DNA of 31,786 nt, from contig NZ_CALJPC010000105.1 of the NCBI RefSeq assembly GCF_937981295.1, positions 1-31,786 of the forward strand, given 5' to 3'. The notes under the pieces are model-generated. The model ran no database searches. It had not been told where the DNA came from and saw nothing but the letters and a program-made list of their open reading frames with translations. This document shows, one piece after another, positions 1 through 8,566 of this stretch; position 1 is the stretch's first letter, and each line of letters opens with the position of its first letter. The translations under genes and the position numbers were made by a program. Source of the stretch: an uncultured Campylobacter sp. Lineage in GTDB: Bacteria; Campylobacterota; Campylobacteria; Campylobacterales; Campylobacteraceae.

Positions 1-45
1 CTACTCGACGGCACGAAAGAGTATAATTACGAGCTAGTAAAATAA
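1..45 (+). CDS. C-terminal end of an unidentified protein (partial)
   Basis: Frame 1 is open from the first base and ends at TAA (43-45), giving a 14-residue tail that ends in EYNYELVK. The charged, non-repetitive ending looks like a real protein C terminus, but 14 residues are too few to name a family. The gene would start upstream of this window. Coding status is inferred only from the open frame and the absence of any better explanation. Confidence 0.4.
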   Translation, partial: LLDGTKEYNYELVK

Positions 46-655
46 ATCGAGATTAGCTCTTGAGGTAAAATTTTACGACCATTCTTTGTATTCGCCGCGT
101 CTTTGTAATATGCAGCTTCGCGGCGCCGATAAGACAGGCGCCGCTAAATTTAAAATTATTTGCTCCGCCTGCTCATTTGGCGCCTACTTTGCATAAAATT
201 TGCCTTTGATGTAGGGCGTAAATTTTAAATTCTCCATACTGAGGCGGCAATAGCGCTTGGGAGTTTAACTCCTTTTAGAGGAATTTTTGAAATTTAAATC
301 ATAAAGTTGTAGCGGAAAAGCAGGTATTTAGAGCTGAAAAAATAGAAATTTACAAGCTAGCGCGGGTTTTGTGGGATGTAAAATTGAAACGGACTCTATA
401 AAAGTTGCGTAAATTTTAAATGCAGACGAATCGCTTAAAAATTTTACTTCCGAAAATGAAATTTCGCGCTAGTGGTGCGCGCGTTTTAAATAGCCTCACC
501 AATTTCGATAAAATTTGCGTTTTAGGAGAGGCAAGTAAAATCAAGACCGAATTCTAAAAGCAAATTAAGCCCGCAACGTATTTCTCGCTCCATCATTACA
601 ATGAATCGAATTTTACGCGGGAATCAAACGCACGAATTAAATTCTGCACGAAATT
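46..655. other. Intergenic region without a recognisable gene
   Basis: About 610 bases between the partial gene and the end of the solute-binding protein gene. No open frame here has a plausible start, ribosome binding site and protein-like composition. AAATTT and AAATTTTA words are dense. The only clear structure is the hairpin at 120-144, listed separately. I see no tRNA, repeat array or promoter that I would defend. Confidence 0.6.
120..144. terminator. GC-rich hairpin, possible terminator
   Basis: GCGGCGCC (120-127) pairs perfectly with GGCGCCGC (137-144) around a 9-base loop. It lies about 75 bases after the stop of the partial upstream gene. No strong T-run follows, only TAAATTTAAAATTATTT, so terminator function is a guess. 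It could equally be a structured repeat. Confidence 0.35.
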
Positions 656-1444
656 TTATTCAACCAAGAATTCCTTCTTATCGATCGTGCCATGATAAAA
701 AATCCCGAGCGTATCGTCAAAGGTCTTATCCAAAAATCCGTCTTTTTTTAATCCCGCTAAAGATGTATTGATTAGCTCTAGCAGCGCATTATTGCCCTTC
801 TGCACGGCGATTGCGTTGTAAGTTTGCTTACCTAGACCATCCAAAGCAACCTGCGTTTTATTATCGATGATTGCGTATGCGTGCAGGATTAGATTATCAT
901 CGACATGTACGGCGTTTTTCGCCCTCTTGAAAGCGCGGTAGCATTTAGCCGAGCTGGCGCAAAAGTTTAAATTCTTCTTAAAGCCCGCTTTGCGTAAGAA
1001 ATTGTGAATAGGAGAGTGTTTGATGACGAAAATCCTCTTTTTGCGGAGTTGATCGAAGCTCGTGATATTTTCGTCTTTTTTGGCTAGCACACCTACCTGC
1101 ACCTTAAAATAAGGCTCCGAAAAATCTACTTTTTTCGCTCGCGTGGGCGTAGGAGTAAAGGTCGCAATCACCATATCCGCTTCATTGCGCTGTAAAGCGC
1201 TAATGCGTCTTGAAGCCGTGATCGGGATAAATTTTACCTTGCCAGGATTATCGCCGAAAATCTCCTTACCGAGCTTTTCGCCAAGAGCAATCTCAAATCC
1301 CCTATATTTGCCGTCTACGAGCGCACTAAACGGCGGCTGATCGTTATATACACCGATGCGAACGAGCCTATCTTTTTTGATCTGGTCCAAATAATTTGCA
1401 GATAGAAAACCAAGTAGCAGAGCCGCCAAAACAAATACTTTCAT
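656..1444 (-). CDS. Periplasmic amino-acid-type solute-binding protein (SBP family 3)
   Basis: 262 residues. The first 16 or so form a signal peptide (MKVFVLAALLLGFLSA) without a lipobox cysteine, so a soluble periplasmic protein is expected. From about residue 28 (VRIGVYNDQPPFS) to 245 it reads as an SBP_bac_3 fold; the segment DMVIATFTPTPTRAKKVDFS (residues about 90-109) matches the hinge-proximal signature of polar amino-acid binders such as Campylobacter PEB1 and CjaA. The usual Arg for the ligand carboxylate is probably in TPTRAKK. The ligand cannot be read from sequence. No permease or ATPase gene is adjacent, so it must share a transporter encoded elsewhere or act as an orphan receptor. 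A strong AAAAGGGGAG ribosome site precedes the ATG. Confidence 0.88.
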   Translation of the reverse strand: MKVFVLAALLLGFLSANYLDQIKKDRLVRIGVYNDQPPFSALVDGKYRGFEIALGEKLGKEIFGDNPGKVKFIPITASRRISALQRNEADMVIATFTPTPTRAKKVDFSEPYFKVQVGVLAKKDENITSFDQLRKKRIFVIKHSPIHNFLRKAGFKKNLNFCASSAKCYRAFKRAKNAVHVDDNLILHAYAIIDNKTQVALDGLGKQTYNAIAVQKGNNALLELINTSLAGLKKDGFLDKTFDDTLGIFYHGTIDKKEFLVE

Positions 1445-1856
1445 TTGCTCCCCTTTTAGTTGAAATAAGGCGCAATTATAATAAAAAGAAATTATAGCCA
1501 GCTAAAATTCTGCGATTTATGGCGCATTTTTATCTAAATTTATGAAAAGATGAAATTCGCGGAGAAATTCTATGTTCAATTTACAAACGAAATCTCATAA
1601 AAAACTTACACGAGCGAAATAAAAAGCTCTTTTAATTAAATTTTATAGACAAAATTTACGAATGAATTTCACGCTAGAAAACCTTAGCAAAATTTACGAT
1701 ATTCTTAAAAGCAAACGGCGAAATTCTACGCAGATTTAGCGTCTAATTGCGAATTTAACTAAGGGACGAAATTTAGCACTGCATCAATTATACAGAAGCC
1801 AAGCTCTTAAAATTTCGTAAAGACCAAGCCAAGATGAAACGTAGCGACCGATAAGC
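1445..1856. other. Intergenic region between nifU and the solute-binding protein gene
   Basis: About 410 bases with no credible gene. It holds the promoter above at its left end. The rest is AT-rich, with short open frames below 20 codons. A weak hairpin (CCGAT/ATCGG) overlaps the nifU stop codon, but no convincing nifU terminator is visible. Confidence 0.55.
1475..1496 (-). promoter_or_regulatory. Probable promoter of the solute-binding protein gene
   Basis: Read on the minus strand, TATAAT occurs at 1480-1475 and again at 1496-1491, in a T-rich context with no obvious -35 box, as usual for Campylobacter sigma-70 promoters. The proximal copy would give a transcript start near 1468 and a leader of about 24 bases that contains the ribosome site. 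Confidence 0.5.
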
Positions 1857-2858
1857 CTAGATCGGCATTACGCGGATGTTCGGGCTTAGATTTTCTTGCA
1901 AAACATTTTCGATCGCGTATAATGTACCGCTCGCACCGCTGGCGCAGCCGCTACAAGCGCCAAGATAACGGATATATATGTCCGTTTTGCCGTCGTCTGC
2001 AGGTCTGATATCGATGACGTCGAGATTGCCGCCGTCCATCTGAAGCATCGGGCGGATATCCTCGTCAAGCACCCCTTCGACAGCCTTAAATTTACCGATT
2101 AGATTTAACTGCTCAAAGCTCATCTCGGCTCCCACTTTCGCGCTAGTAGCGGCGCTCGCCTCGGCTTGAGCTTGAAGTCTCTCTCGCTCCATCTCCTCTC
2201 TGGTTTGCTTTAAAATATCGACCAGATAGTAATCCTTCTCCTCGTGTCCGCCCGGGCGCACGCAGGATTTGCAAAACGCACCTGCTTTGGTGTATTGCGT
2301 GATCTCCTCGACAGTATGGAGGTCGTTTAGACGGATCACCTCTTTGATTGTGCCGAGGCTTACGCGCGCGCAGTCACACACGATGATCTCGTCCTCGAAA
2401 TGCGCGGGATCGACGCCCTTATAATTCGCCGCAGCCTGCTTGATGACGTCGTATGCCATTACCGAGCAGTGCATCTTTTGCGGCGGTACGGCGGGCTCGT
2501 CGGGATTATCGCGCATCGCGTGCTCTACGTCTAAATTTGTAATCTTTACCGCTTGATCGACGGTCTTTCCGATACAAAGCTCAGCCATCGTGTCCGAACT
2601 CGCAATCGCCGTGCCGCAGCCGAAGCTTTTAAATTTAGCGTCTAAAATTCTATCGGTTTTAGGATCTATCAACCAATACAACCGCACCGCATCGCCGCAG
2701 CTCTCGGCGCCGAAGTCTGCGACCACTAGCTTACCGCCTCTAGCCTTCGCCTCCTCCTCGGTGATCTCGCCCATATAGCGAGGATTATTCATACGGTCCT
2801 GCACTTTTTGCGAGTATTGCTCCCAGATCGAACCGTTTATTAAACTGTTTTTTGCCAT
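1857..2858 (-). CDS. nifU: NifU-type iron-sulfur cluster scaffold protein
   Basis: 333 residues with the full three-domain NifU layout. The IscU-like domain has cluster-binding cysteines C54, C81 and C131. The central BFD-like [2Fe-2S] domain has C161, C163, C196 and C199. The C-terminal NifU domain (about 250-333) has the CSGC motif with C302 and C305. It assembles Fe-S clusters on sulfur supplied by the desulfurase and passes them to target proteins in the cytoplasm. The gene starts 3 bases after the nifS stop, and its AAAGGA ribosome site lies inside the end of nifS, so the two are one operon. In Campylobacter and Helicobacter this NIF pair serves general Fe-S assembly rather than nitrogen fixation. 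A charged, Ala/Glu-rich linker (about 215-245) joins the last two domains. Confidence 0.96.
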   Translation of the reverse strand: MAKNSLINGSIWEQYSQKVQDRMNNPRYMGEITEEEAKARGGKLVVADFGAESCGDAVRLYWLIDPKTDRILDAKFKSFGCGTAIASSDTMAELCIGKTVDQAVKITNLDVEHAMRDNPDEPAVPPQKMHCSVMAYDVIKQAAANYKGVDPAHFEDEIIVCDCARVSLGTIKEVIRLNDLHTVEEITQYTKAGAFCKSCVRPGGHEEKDYYLVDILKQTREEMERERLQAQAEASAATSAKVGAEMSFEQLNLIGKFKAVEGVLDEDIRPMLQMDGGNLDVIDIRPADDGKTDIYIRYLGACSGCASGASGTLYAIENVLQENLSPNIRVMPI

Positions 2859-2861
2859 TTT

Positions 2862-4061
2862 TTATCCTTTATTTTTCTCATAACCTTGCGGCGCGTAAGC
2901 AAACGTGCTTGAAATCCCGCGCAGACGGGCGATAGCTTTACTTATATGCTCGATCGCATAATCGATCTCCGCTTCCGTAGTAAAGCGCGACAGCGAAAGC
3001 CTTAGCGCCGTATGCGCTAGTTCCTTATCTGCGCCGATCGCTTCCATTATCGGGTTATTCTCGAGCGCCTCGCTCGCACATGCAGAGCCCGTAGAAGCGG
3101 CTATGCCCGCTTTATTTAGATCCCACAGCATCGCCTCTCCCTCGACACCTTGGATTGAGGCAAGAATGGTGTTTGGCACGCGAATGCTGCGGTCGCCCAC
3201 GACGCTTACGTTTGAAATTTGCAAAAGCGCATCTTCCAGCTTATCGCGCAGTCTGCTTACCTGAGTGCGCTCAAAATCCATAAATTTATTCGCTAGCTCT
3301 AAAGCCTTACCGAGCCCCACGATGCCCGCGACGTTTAGCGTGCCGCTGCGGCGCCCGCCCATCTGCTCGCCGCCGTGAAGTAGGCTCGTAAGCGGCTTAC
3401 TATCTTTTATGTAGAGTGCGCCGACGCCCTTTGGAGCGTGAAATTTATGCCCGGAAAGGCTCAAAAAATCCACGTCCGCCTCGCGCACGTTTACCTTTAT
3501 CTTGCCTACGGCTTGCACCGCGTCGGCATGATATAGCGCGCCATGCTCGTGTGCGATTTGCGCGATTTTTTTTACGGGGAAGATCGTACCGGTTTCGTTA
3601 TTTGCCCACATCACGCTAACAAGCGCGGTTTTGTCGTTGATCTTTTCGCTAAGCTCGTCAAGATCAATTAGTCCGTCTTTATCGACGCCCAGGCGAGTAA
3701 TCTTTACGCCGCAAATTTTTTCTAAAAAAGCACAGGTCGCGCTGATTGCGGGGTGCTCGACGGAGCTTATGACGATATTATCCTTCTCGCCGGTTAGAAT
3801 TTTATCGTAATAGATTCCTTTTAAAACCCAGTTATTGCTCTCGGTCGCACAGCTTGTGATGACGATATCGTCCGCATCCGCAGCGCCGAGTCCCGCATAG
3901 AGCCTATCCATCGCAGTTCTTAGCGCGGGGTGAGTCTCGCTGCCGAAGCTGTGAAGGGAGTTTGGATTGCCGTATTTATCGCAAAAAAACGGCTTCATCT
4001 CCTCAAAAACTTCGGGATCGACCATCGTAGTGGCGTTATTATCTAAATAAACGCGCTGCAT
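2862..4061 (-). CDS. nifS: Cysteine desulfurase, NifS class
   Basis: 399 residues, a group I class V aminotransferase fold. The N terminus YLDNNATT is the family signature. The pyridoxal-phosphate lysine is K206 in SGHKFHAPKG; HADAVQAVG (about 178-186) contacts the cofactor. The persulfide-forming cysteine is C328 in STGSACAS. It releases sulfur from L-cysteine and hands it to NifU, encoded just downstream. The start is supported by AGAAAGGA about 6 bases upstream of ATG. All catalytic residues are present and the length is normal. The 110 bases between folE and this gene contain a possible promoter and an inverted repeat, listed separately. Confidence 0.97.
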   Translation of the reverse strand: MQRVYLDNNATTMVDPEVFEEMKPFFCDKYGNPNSLHSFGSETHPALRTAMDRLYAGLGAADADDIVITSCATESNNWVLKGIYYDKILTGEKDNIVISSVEHPAISATCAFLEKICGVKITRLGVDKDGLIDLDELSEKINDKTALVSVMWANNETGTIFPVKKIAQIAHEHGALYHADAVQAVGKIKVNVREADVDFLSLSGHKFHAPKGVGALYIKDSKPLTSLLHGGEQMGGRRSGTLNVAGIVGLGKALELANKFMDFERTQVSRLRDKLEDALLQISNVSVVGDRSIRVPNTILASIQGVEGEAMLWDLNKAGIAASTGSACASEALENNPIMEAIGADKELAHTALRLSLSRFTTEAEIDYAIEHISKAIARLRGISSTFAYAPQGYEKNKG

Positions 4062-4079
4062 AAAATTCCTTTCTAAAAT

Positions 4080-4102
4080 TTGTCTGAAATTTAATCAGAC
4101 AA
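4080..4102 (-). promoter_or_regulatory. Inverted repeat in the nifS leader, possible operator or RNA hairpin
   Basis: TTGTCTGA (4080-4087) and TCAGACAA (4095-4102) form a perfect 8-7-8 inverted repeat about 10 bases upstream of the nifS ribosome binding site. It could be a repressor operator or a translation-controlling hairpin. A TGTTATAT element at about 4130-4137 (minus strand) is a possible -10 box upstream of it. The regulator cannot be named from sequence. Confidence 0.35.
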
Positions 4103-4172
4103 TTTCGCTCTTTTATCAATTTCGCACGATGATATAACATAATTGCTAAATTTTTCTTTAACGCTTGCCGTT

Positions 4173-4757
4173 TTAAAAACCAAAAGTTTTCGGAGAATTT
4201 ATTAGATCGAAAAATTCCTTGCGCGTGTCGTTTCGGCTGATAAAAAGCCCTCGCAGTGCCGACGTAGTCGTGGTCGAGTTGATCTTTTGCACGCCGCGCA
4301 TCTCCATACACATGTGCCGCGCCTGCAGCACCACGCCCACGCCGAGCGGATGGATTACCTCTTGGATTGCGCTTGCGATCTGCTCGGTAAGCTGCTCTTG
4401 GATCTGCAGCCTGCGCGCGAAAATATTTACCATACGCGGAATTTTACTAAGCCCCACGACCTTTTTATTCGGGATATACGCGACGTGCGCGCGCCCTATA
4501 ATCGGCAGCAGATGGTGCTCGCAGAGACTATAAAATTCTATATCTTTTATCAAAACCATCTCATTGTTGCTGCTCTCAAACAGCGCGTCGTTTAAAATTT
4601 CTTTTGGATCCAGCTCGTAGCCGCTAGTTAGAAACTCGTAGGCTTTAGCCACGCGCTCGGGCGTCTTTACGAGTCCGTCGCGCTTCGGATCCTCGCCTAA
4701 AATTTCAAGCATCTGCGACACGCAGCTTTCAAATTTCGCTCGGCTTTTTTCGTCCAT
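4173..4757 (-). CDS. folE: GTP cyclohydrolase I
   Basis: 194 residues from ATG at 4757, which sits 10 bases after AAGGA; a TTG three codons earlier lies too close to that ribosome site. The protein converts GTP to 7,8-dihydroneopterin triphosphate, the entry step to folate (and possibly queuosine-type) pterin synthesis. Diagnostic segments are CEHHLLPIIGRAHVAYIPN, which carries the zinc Cys and His residues, then GLSKIPRMVNIFARRLQIQE, then QARHMCMEMRGV with the second zinc cysteine. The length fits the type IA enzyme. It lies upstream of nifS on the same strand with a 111-base gap and is divergent from the TonB receptor gene. Confidence 0.96.
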   Translation of the reverse strand: MDEKSRAKFESCVSQMLEILGEDPKRDGLVKTPERVAKAYEFLTSGYELDPKEILNDALFESSNNEMVLIKDIEFYSLCEHHLLPIIGRAHVAYIPNKKVVGLSKIPRMVNIFARRLQIQEQLTEQIASAIQEVIHPLGVGVVLQARHMCMEMRGVQKINSTTTTSALRGLFISRNDTRKEFFDLINSPKTFGF

Positions 4758-4854
4758 TTTTAGCAATTCCTTAAAGATCGATGCGCGATATTACTCAAAA
4801 ACGCCTTTTATAACGCTGATAAATTTTAAAATTCCGCGCGAAATTTTATCAATC

Positions 4855-4880
4855 TCATTATGTTAATGATAATATATTTA
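4855..4880 (+). promoter_or_regulatory. Fur-box-like site upstream of the TonB receptor gene
   Basis: TCATTA-TGT-TAATGA (4855-4869) is a perfect palindrome. The overlapping 19-mer at 4862-4880 matches the classical Fur consensus at 13 of 19 bases by my count, with 11 of its first 12 matching. The AT-rich GATAAT within it could also serve as the -10 box. Iron-dependent repression by Fur would suit a siderophore receptor. It could also influence the divergent folE gene. Confidence 0.5.
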
Positions 4881-4944
4881 AATTTAAGAAATTTTTGTTT
4901 AAAATCCGCCGTTTCGATAAACTTTATCTATAAGGAGTTTGGCG

Positions 4945-7095
4945 ATGAAATTTAAGATGAGTTTTGGCGCGGCTTTGGCGCTCTTTTCTTTTGCTTGCGC
5001 CGAACAAAACGCCGCGGCAAGCTCCGCCTCGGGCGAAAACCTAGGCGATATCGAGGTCGTAGAATGGGCGAATAACGACGACGGTTACCGCGCCGTACGC
5101 AGCGAGATCGGCAAGACGACTAAGCGAATTTTAGAAATTCCGCAAACCGTAAATGTCGTAACGCAGCAGCATCTAAAGGACAAAAAGCCAGAGACCCTAG
5201 CCGAATCGCTGCAAAACGTAAGCGGCATAAGCTATGCAAATACGACGGGAAATATTTTTGATGCGATCATCAAGCGTGGCTTCGGCGAGGGTCGCGACGG
5301 CTCGATTATGCGCAACGGCGTGCCGGGTGCCGTGATGCACAATTTCAACAAAACTATTCAATCCGTCGAGGTTCTAAAGGGGCCCGCGAGCATGCTCTAC
5401 GGTGCCCAGCAACCTGGCGGCGTCATAAACATGGTAACCAAAAAGCCGCAGTATGAGTTTGTAAATGAAATTTGGGGTGGGGTGGGCAATCGCAACTATT
5501 GGGACGCTGGATTTGATACTACAGGGCCGATCGCAGACAGCGGCTTTGCGTATAGATTTATATTCGATTACTACGCGAAGGATTATTGGCGAAATTTCGG
5601 CGGTATAAAAAACACGCTCTTTGCGCCGTCACTTGCGTATCAAGGAGATGATTATTCGATAAACTTAGGCTACACCCATAGCCGCTCTACCGATCCGGTG
5701 GATCGCGGCGCGTTTTTGGTGCCGAGTACGGGTAAAATTTACGGCAGCGGCAAAGTCCGCTTCGACGAGCCGGTAAATAAACTACAAAGCAAACTCGATA
5801 CGGTTGATTTCGGCTTTGAGAAGGAATTTAACGAGGATTGGATATTAAAAGGAGCCTATGCTTTCTCGCGCAGTAAGCACGAATACGGCTACGTCCGTCC
5901 GAACAATCCATTCACGCCCCAAGGCCTTACCGGCACGACGCGATCGTATAACTACTACGATAATTTCATACACCGCACGCACGCAGCAAGCGTCACGCTA
6001 AACGGCAAATTTGAAACGGGTCCGCTTAAGCACGACGTCCTTTTCGGCACGGATTACAAAAACTACTACAGATACCGCCCGGGCGCGCTAAAAGGCACTG
6101 CTGGACGCATCAATATGCTTACCGGACAGACCGCTTCAGGCGCCGTCTTAACGAACAATAGAGAGCCAAAAATACAATATCAAAAGCTAAGAACGATCGG
6201 GCTTTACACCCAAGATAATATAAATTTAACCGACGAGCTAATACTTTCTTTGGGCGTGCGTAGGGAATTTTACGATCAAGTAGCCAAACAAAGCTGGCAA
6301 GGACCGAACAACACCGATCAGAAAAAGGCCGCTACGACCTATCAGGGCGGGCTTTTGTACCTGTTGAGCCCGCAGTGGTCGGTATATACTAACTACGCGC
6401 AAAGCTTCACGCCGCAGATGTCCATAGGCGAGGCGATAGGCGGCGATCTAAAGCCGGAGGAAGGCAAATCCGTGGAGCTCGGCACTAAATTTCAAAACGA
6501 TCGCGTCACTGCGGGTGCGGCGGTGTTTAATATCGATAAAAGAAACGTCCTGCGAACGGTAAATAATATAAGTGAGACGATCGGCAAGGCTCGCTCGCGA
6601 GGATTTGAGCTCGATATAAACGGGCGTGTGACGCAGGGACTTAGCATGTCGGCGAGCTATGCATATACCAAAACGAGAGTGCGTGAGGACGACGGTGCTT
6701 TTGCGGTGCTAATCGGCAAACCGCTGGAAGCGACGCCGAAGCACCAAGCAAGCCTATTTGCCAACTACGATTTCGCACATCTAGGCGCAAAGGGACTTAG
6801 GCTGGGCGGCGGCGCGCGATACTTCGGCTCGTGGTACACCTACTATATGCGCACGAACCTACCGAGCGTGCCCGCAGGAACGGCGTTTAAGCTGCCTCAC
6901 GCCGTAGTTTATGACGCCTTCGTGAGCTACGATACTAAAATTTCGGGCTATGATACGAATTTTTCGTTCAACGTCAAAAATTTGACCGACAAAAAATACT
7001 ACACTTCATCCTCAACCGGCACGACTACGAGCGTGATACCTATTCAAATGGGCTACGCGCGGCAGTTTATGTTTAACGTATCGGTAAAATTTTAG
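4945..7095 (+). CDS. TonB-dependent siderophore receptor, outer membrane
   Basis: 716 residues from ATG 4945, which has AAGGAG seven bases upstream; a TTG two codons earlier is less likely. Residues 1-19 are a signal peptide ending in FACA. A short Ala/Ser/Gly linker precedes the plug domain, which runs from about 50 to 170 with TTKRILEIPQTVNVVTQQ, IKRGF and VEVLKGPASMLYGAQQPGGV, the hallmark of siderophore-receptor plugs. The remaining 540 or so residues are beta-barrel strands ending in the aromatic VSVKF needed for BamA recognition. It imports a ferric-siderophore-type ligand using TonB-ExbBD energy. The ligand is not readable. No TonB, ABC transporter or siderophore gene adjoins. The Fur-like site upstream supports iron control. 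Confidence 0.93.
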   Translation: MKFKMSFGAALALFSFACAEQNAAASSASGENLGDIEVVEWANNDDGYRAVRSEIGKTTKRILEIPQTVNVVTQQHLKDKKPETLAESLQNVSGISYANTTGNIFDAIIKRGFGEGRDGSIMRNGVPGAVMHNFNKTIQSVEVLKGPASMLYGAQQPGGVINMVTKKPQYEFVNEIWGGVGNRNYWDAGFDTTGPIADSGFAYRFIFDYYAKDYWRNFGGIKNTLFAPSLAYQGDDYSINLGYTHSRSTDPVDRGAFLVPSTGKIYGSGKVRFDEPVNKLQSKLDTVDFGFEKEFNEDWILKGAYAFSRSKHEYGYVRPNNPFTPQGLTGTTRSYNYYDNFIHRTHAASVTLNGKFETGPLKHDVLFGTDYKNYYRYRPGALKGTAGRINMLTGQTASGAVLTNNREPKIQYQKLRTIGLYTQDNINLTDELILSLGVRREFYDQVAKQSWQGPNNTDQKKAATTYQGGLLYLLSPQWSVYTNYAQSFTPQMSIGEAIGGDLKPEEGKSVELGTKFQNDRVTAGAAVFNIDKRNVLRTVNNISETIGKARSRGFELDINGRVTQGLSMSASYAYTKTRVREDDGAFAVLIGKPLEATPKHQASLFANYDFAHLGAKGLRLGGGARYFGSWYTYYMRTNLPSVPAGTAFKLPHAVVYDAFVSYDTKISGYDTNFSFNVKNLTDKKYYTSSSTGTTTSVIPIQMGYARQFMFNVSVKF

Positions 7096-7102
7096 CCTTA
7101 GT

Positions 7103-7125
7103 CCCGCTTTAAATTTCAAGGCGGG
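7103..7125 (+). terminator. Probable terminator of the TonB receptor gene
   Basis: CCCGCTTT (7103-7110) pairs with AAGGCGGG (7118-7125), 8 pairs including one G-U, with a 7-base loop. It starts 7 bases after the stop codon and is followed by CTCTTAAAAATTTT. A second hairpin, CGAGCC/GGCTCG at 7155-7171 followed by GCAAATTTT, may back it up. Confidence 0.5.
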
Positions 7126-7210
7126 CTCTTAAAAATTTTAAAATTTAAAAGCTGCGAGCCGCTTAGGCTCGGCAAATTTTAGGAATTTATACTTTAAATA
7201 AGAAATTTTT

Positions 7211-7219
7211 TGATATATT
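7211..7219 (+). promoter_or_regulatory. Extended -10 promoter of the tig operon
   Basis: TGATATATT (TG at 7211, -10 hexamer 7214-7219), preceded by a T-run, is an extended -10 of the Campylobacter type. The transcript would start near 7226, giving a leader of about 27 bases with AAAGGA before the tig ATG. It is the only clear promoter seen for the six-gene run to 13414. Confidence 0.55.
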
Positions 7220-7252
7220 ACGAGCTATTTTTAAATTTTCTAAAGGAATTTT

Positions 7253-8566
7253 ATGGAAGTAAAAGCAAAAATGAAAGACGCCGCAAATGCGGTAGCTGCG
7301 AGCAAGATCGAAGCAAAGCAGATCGCAGCCAAAGTAGAAGAGCTAGCCAAAAAGGCCTCCAAGCAGCTAAGAATCGACGGATTTAGACAGGGCAAAGTGC
7401 CTACCGCGGTGGTTTTGAAGCGATACGGCAAGCAGCTTGAGGGCGACGCAAAGCAGGAGCTTCTTAAAGATATGATTGATGAGTCTCTTAAAATTTTAAA
7501 GAAAAAACAAGATGAAATTTTATCCGAGCCGGCCTTTTCTAAATTTGATGAAAAAAACGGCGATATTGACGTTGAGATCGAAATTTCTTTCAGGCCCGAG
7601 GTTAGCGTCGAGGGGTACGAGGAGCTGATTCCTAAGTTTAGCAGCCCGCGCGTTACCCAAAAAGAGATCGACGAAAAAGTGGCGGAATTTTTGCAGATGA
7701 TCGCTCCGCTTTCTAAAACCAACAAAAAAATTCTAGCTAAAGACGATTTTGCAAAATTCGACTTCGAAGGCTTCGTGGACGGCAAGCCATTCGACGGCGG
7801 CAAGGCGCAGGATTACGTCCTTCAGATCGGCTCAAATCAATTCATTCCGGGCTTTGAAGACGGAATGATCGGACTTAGAGTGGGCGAGGAGCGCGACGTA
7901 GCGGTTAAATTCCCGCAAGATTACGGCGCGAAAAGCTTAGCCGGCAAAAACGCGATCTTTAAAGTCAAGCTTCATGAAATTCAGGCTAAAAAACCTGCCA
8001 AAGAGCTCGGCGAGGAGGAGCTAAAGCAAGCGCTTCCGGGCGAGAAAGAGCCGAGCAAGGAGAAATTTGAAGCGCGTATCAAAGAGCGCATCAAAAACGA
8101 TAAGCTTCAAAAGCTTATAAATGAGGATTTAAAGCCTAAATTTGCCGACGCGCTCGCCGAGAAATTTAACTTCGCGCTTCCAAAAGCGATCGTCGAGCAG
8201 GAGATTAATTTGCAGTTTAACAACGCCTGGAGCGGCTTTTCAAAAGAGCAGATCGAGGAATTTAAAAACAACAAAGACGCTCTGGATAAAAAGCGCGAAG
8301 AGTTTAGAAAGGCTGCCGAAAATAGCGTCAAACTTACATTCCTAATCGACGAACTAGCCAAAAAACGCAATATCGACGTGAGCGATCAGGAGCTTGTCCA
8401 AGCGGTCTATATGGAGGCCTACACCTACGGCGCCGATCCGAAGGAGCATCTAAATAGATACCGCAACAACGGCATGCTGCCGGCCGTTAAAATGGCGCTA
8501 ATCGAGGAGAAGCTATTTAACGATATTTTCTCCAAACAGGGCAAAAAAGAAGAGAAGGGCGAATAG
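7253..8566 (+). CDS. tig: Trigger factor, ribosome-associated chaperone and prolyl isomerase
   Basis: 437 residues, the usual length. The N-terminal ribosome-binding domain contains GFRQGKVP (about residues 44-51), the conserved loop that docks on ribosomal protein L23. The FKBP-type isomerase domain spans about 160-245 (DFAKFDFEGFVDG through VKLHEI). The long helical C-terminal chaperone domain follows. It binds nascent chains at the ribosome exit. ATG 7253 has AAAGGA five bases upstream. It is the first gene of a run in which clpP starts directly at its stop codon, an arrangement close to the common tig-clpP linkage of bacteria. Confidence 0.97.
   Translation: MEVKAKMKDAANAVAASKIEAKQIAAKVEELAKKASKQLRIDGFRQGKVPTAVVLKRYGKQLEGDAKQELLKDMIDESLKILKKKQDEILSEPAFSKFDEKNGDIDVEIEISFRPEVSVEGYEELIPKFSSPRVTQKEIDEKVAEFLQMIAPLSKTNKKILAKDDFAKFDFEGFVDGKPFDGGKAQDYVLQIGSNQFIPGFEDGMIGLRVGEERDVAVKFPQDYGAKSLAGKNAIFKVKLHEIQAKKPAKELGEEELKQALPGEKEPSKEKFEARIKERIKNDKLQKLINEDLKPKFADALAEKFNFALPKAIVEQEINLQFNNAWSGFSKEQIEEFKNNKDALDKKREEFRKAAENSVKLTFLIDELAKKRNIDVSDQELVQAVYMEAYTYGADPKEHLNRYRNNGMLPAVKMALIEEKLFNDIFSKQGKKEEKGE

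Noticed and set aside
1..655. Origin or regulatory array suggested by dense AAATTT words
   Set aside because: Such words are spread throughout the window, so their density here is not distinctive, and no DnaA-box cluster was seen.
4039..4311. 90-codon minus-strand ORF between folE and nifS
   Set aside because: It overlaps both genes in another frame and covers the nifS leader. Its composition is not protein-like.
7240..7803. 187-codon minus-strand ORF opposite tig
   Set aside because: It is the antisense shadow of trigger factor; Ser/Leu/Phe-rich composition mirrors the Lys/Glu-rich coding strand.
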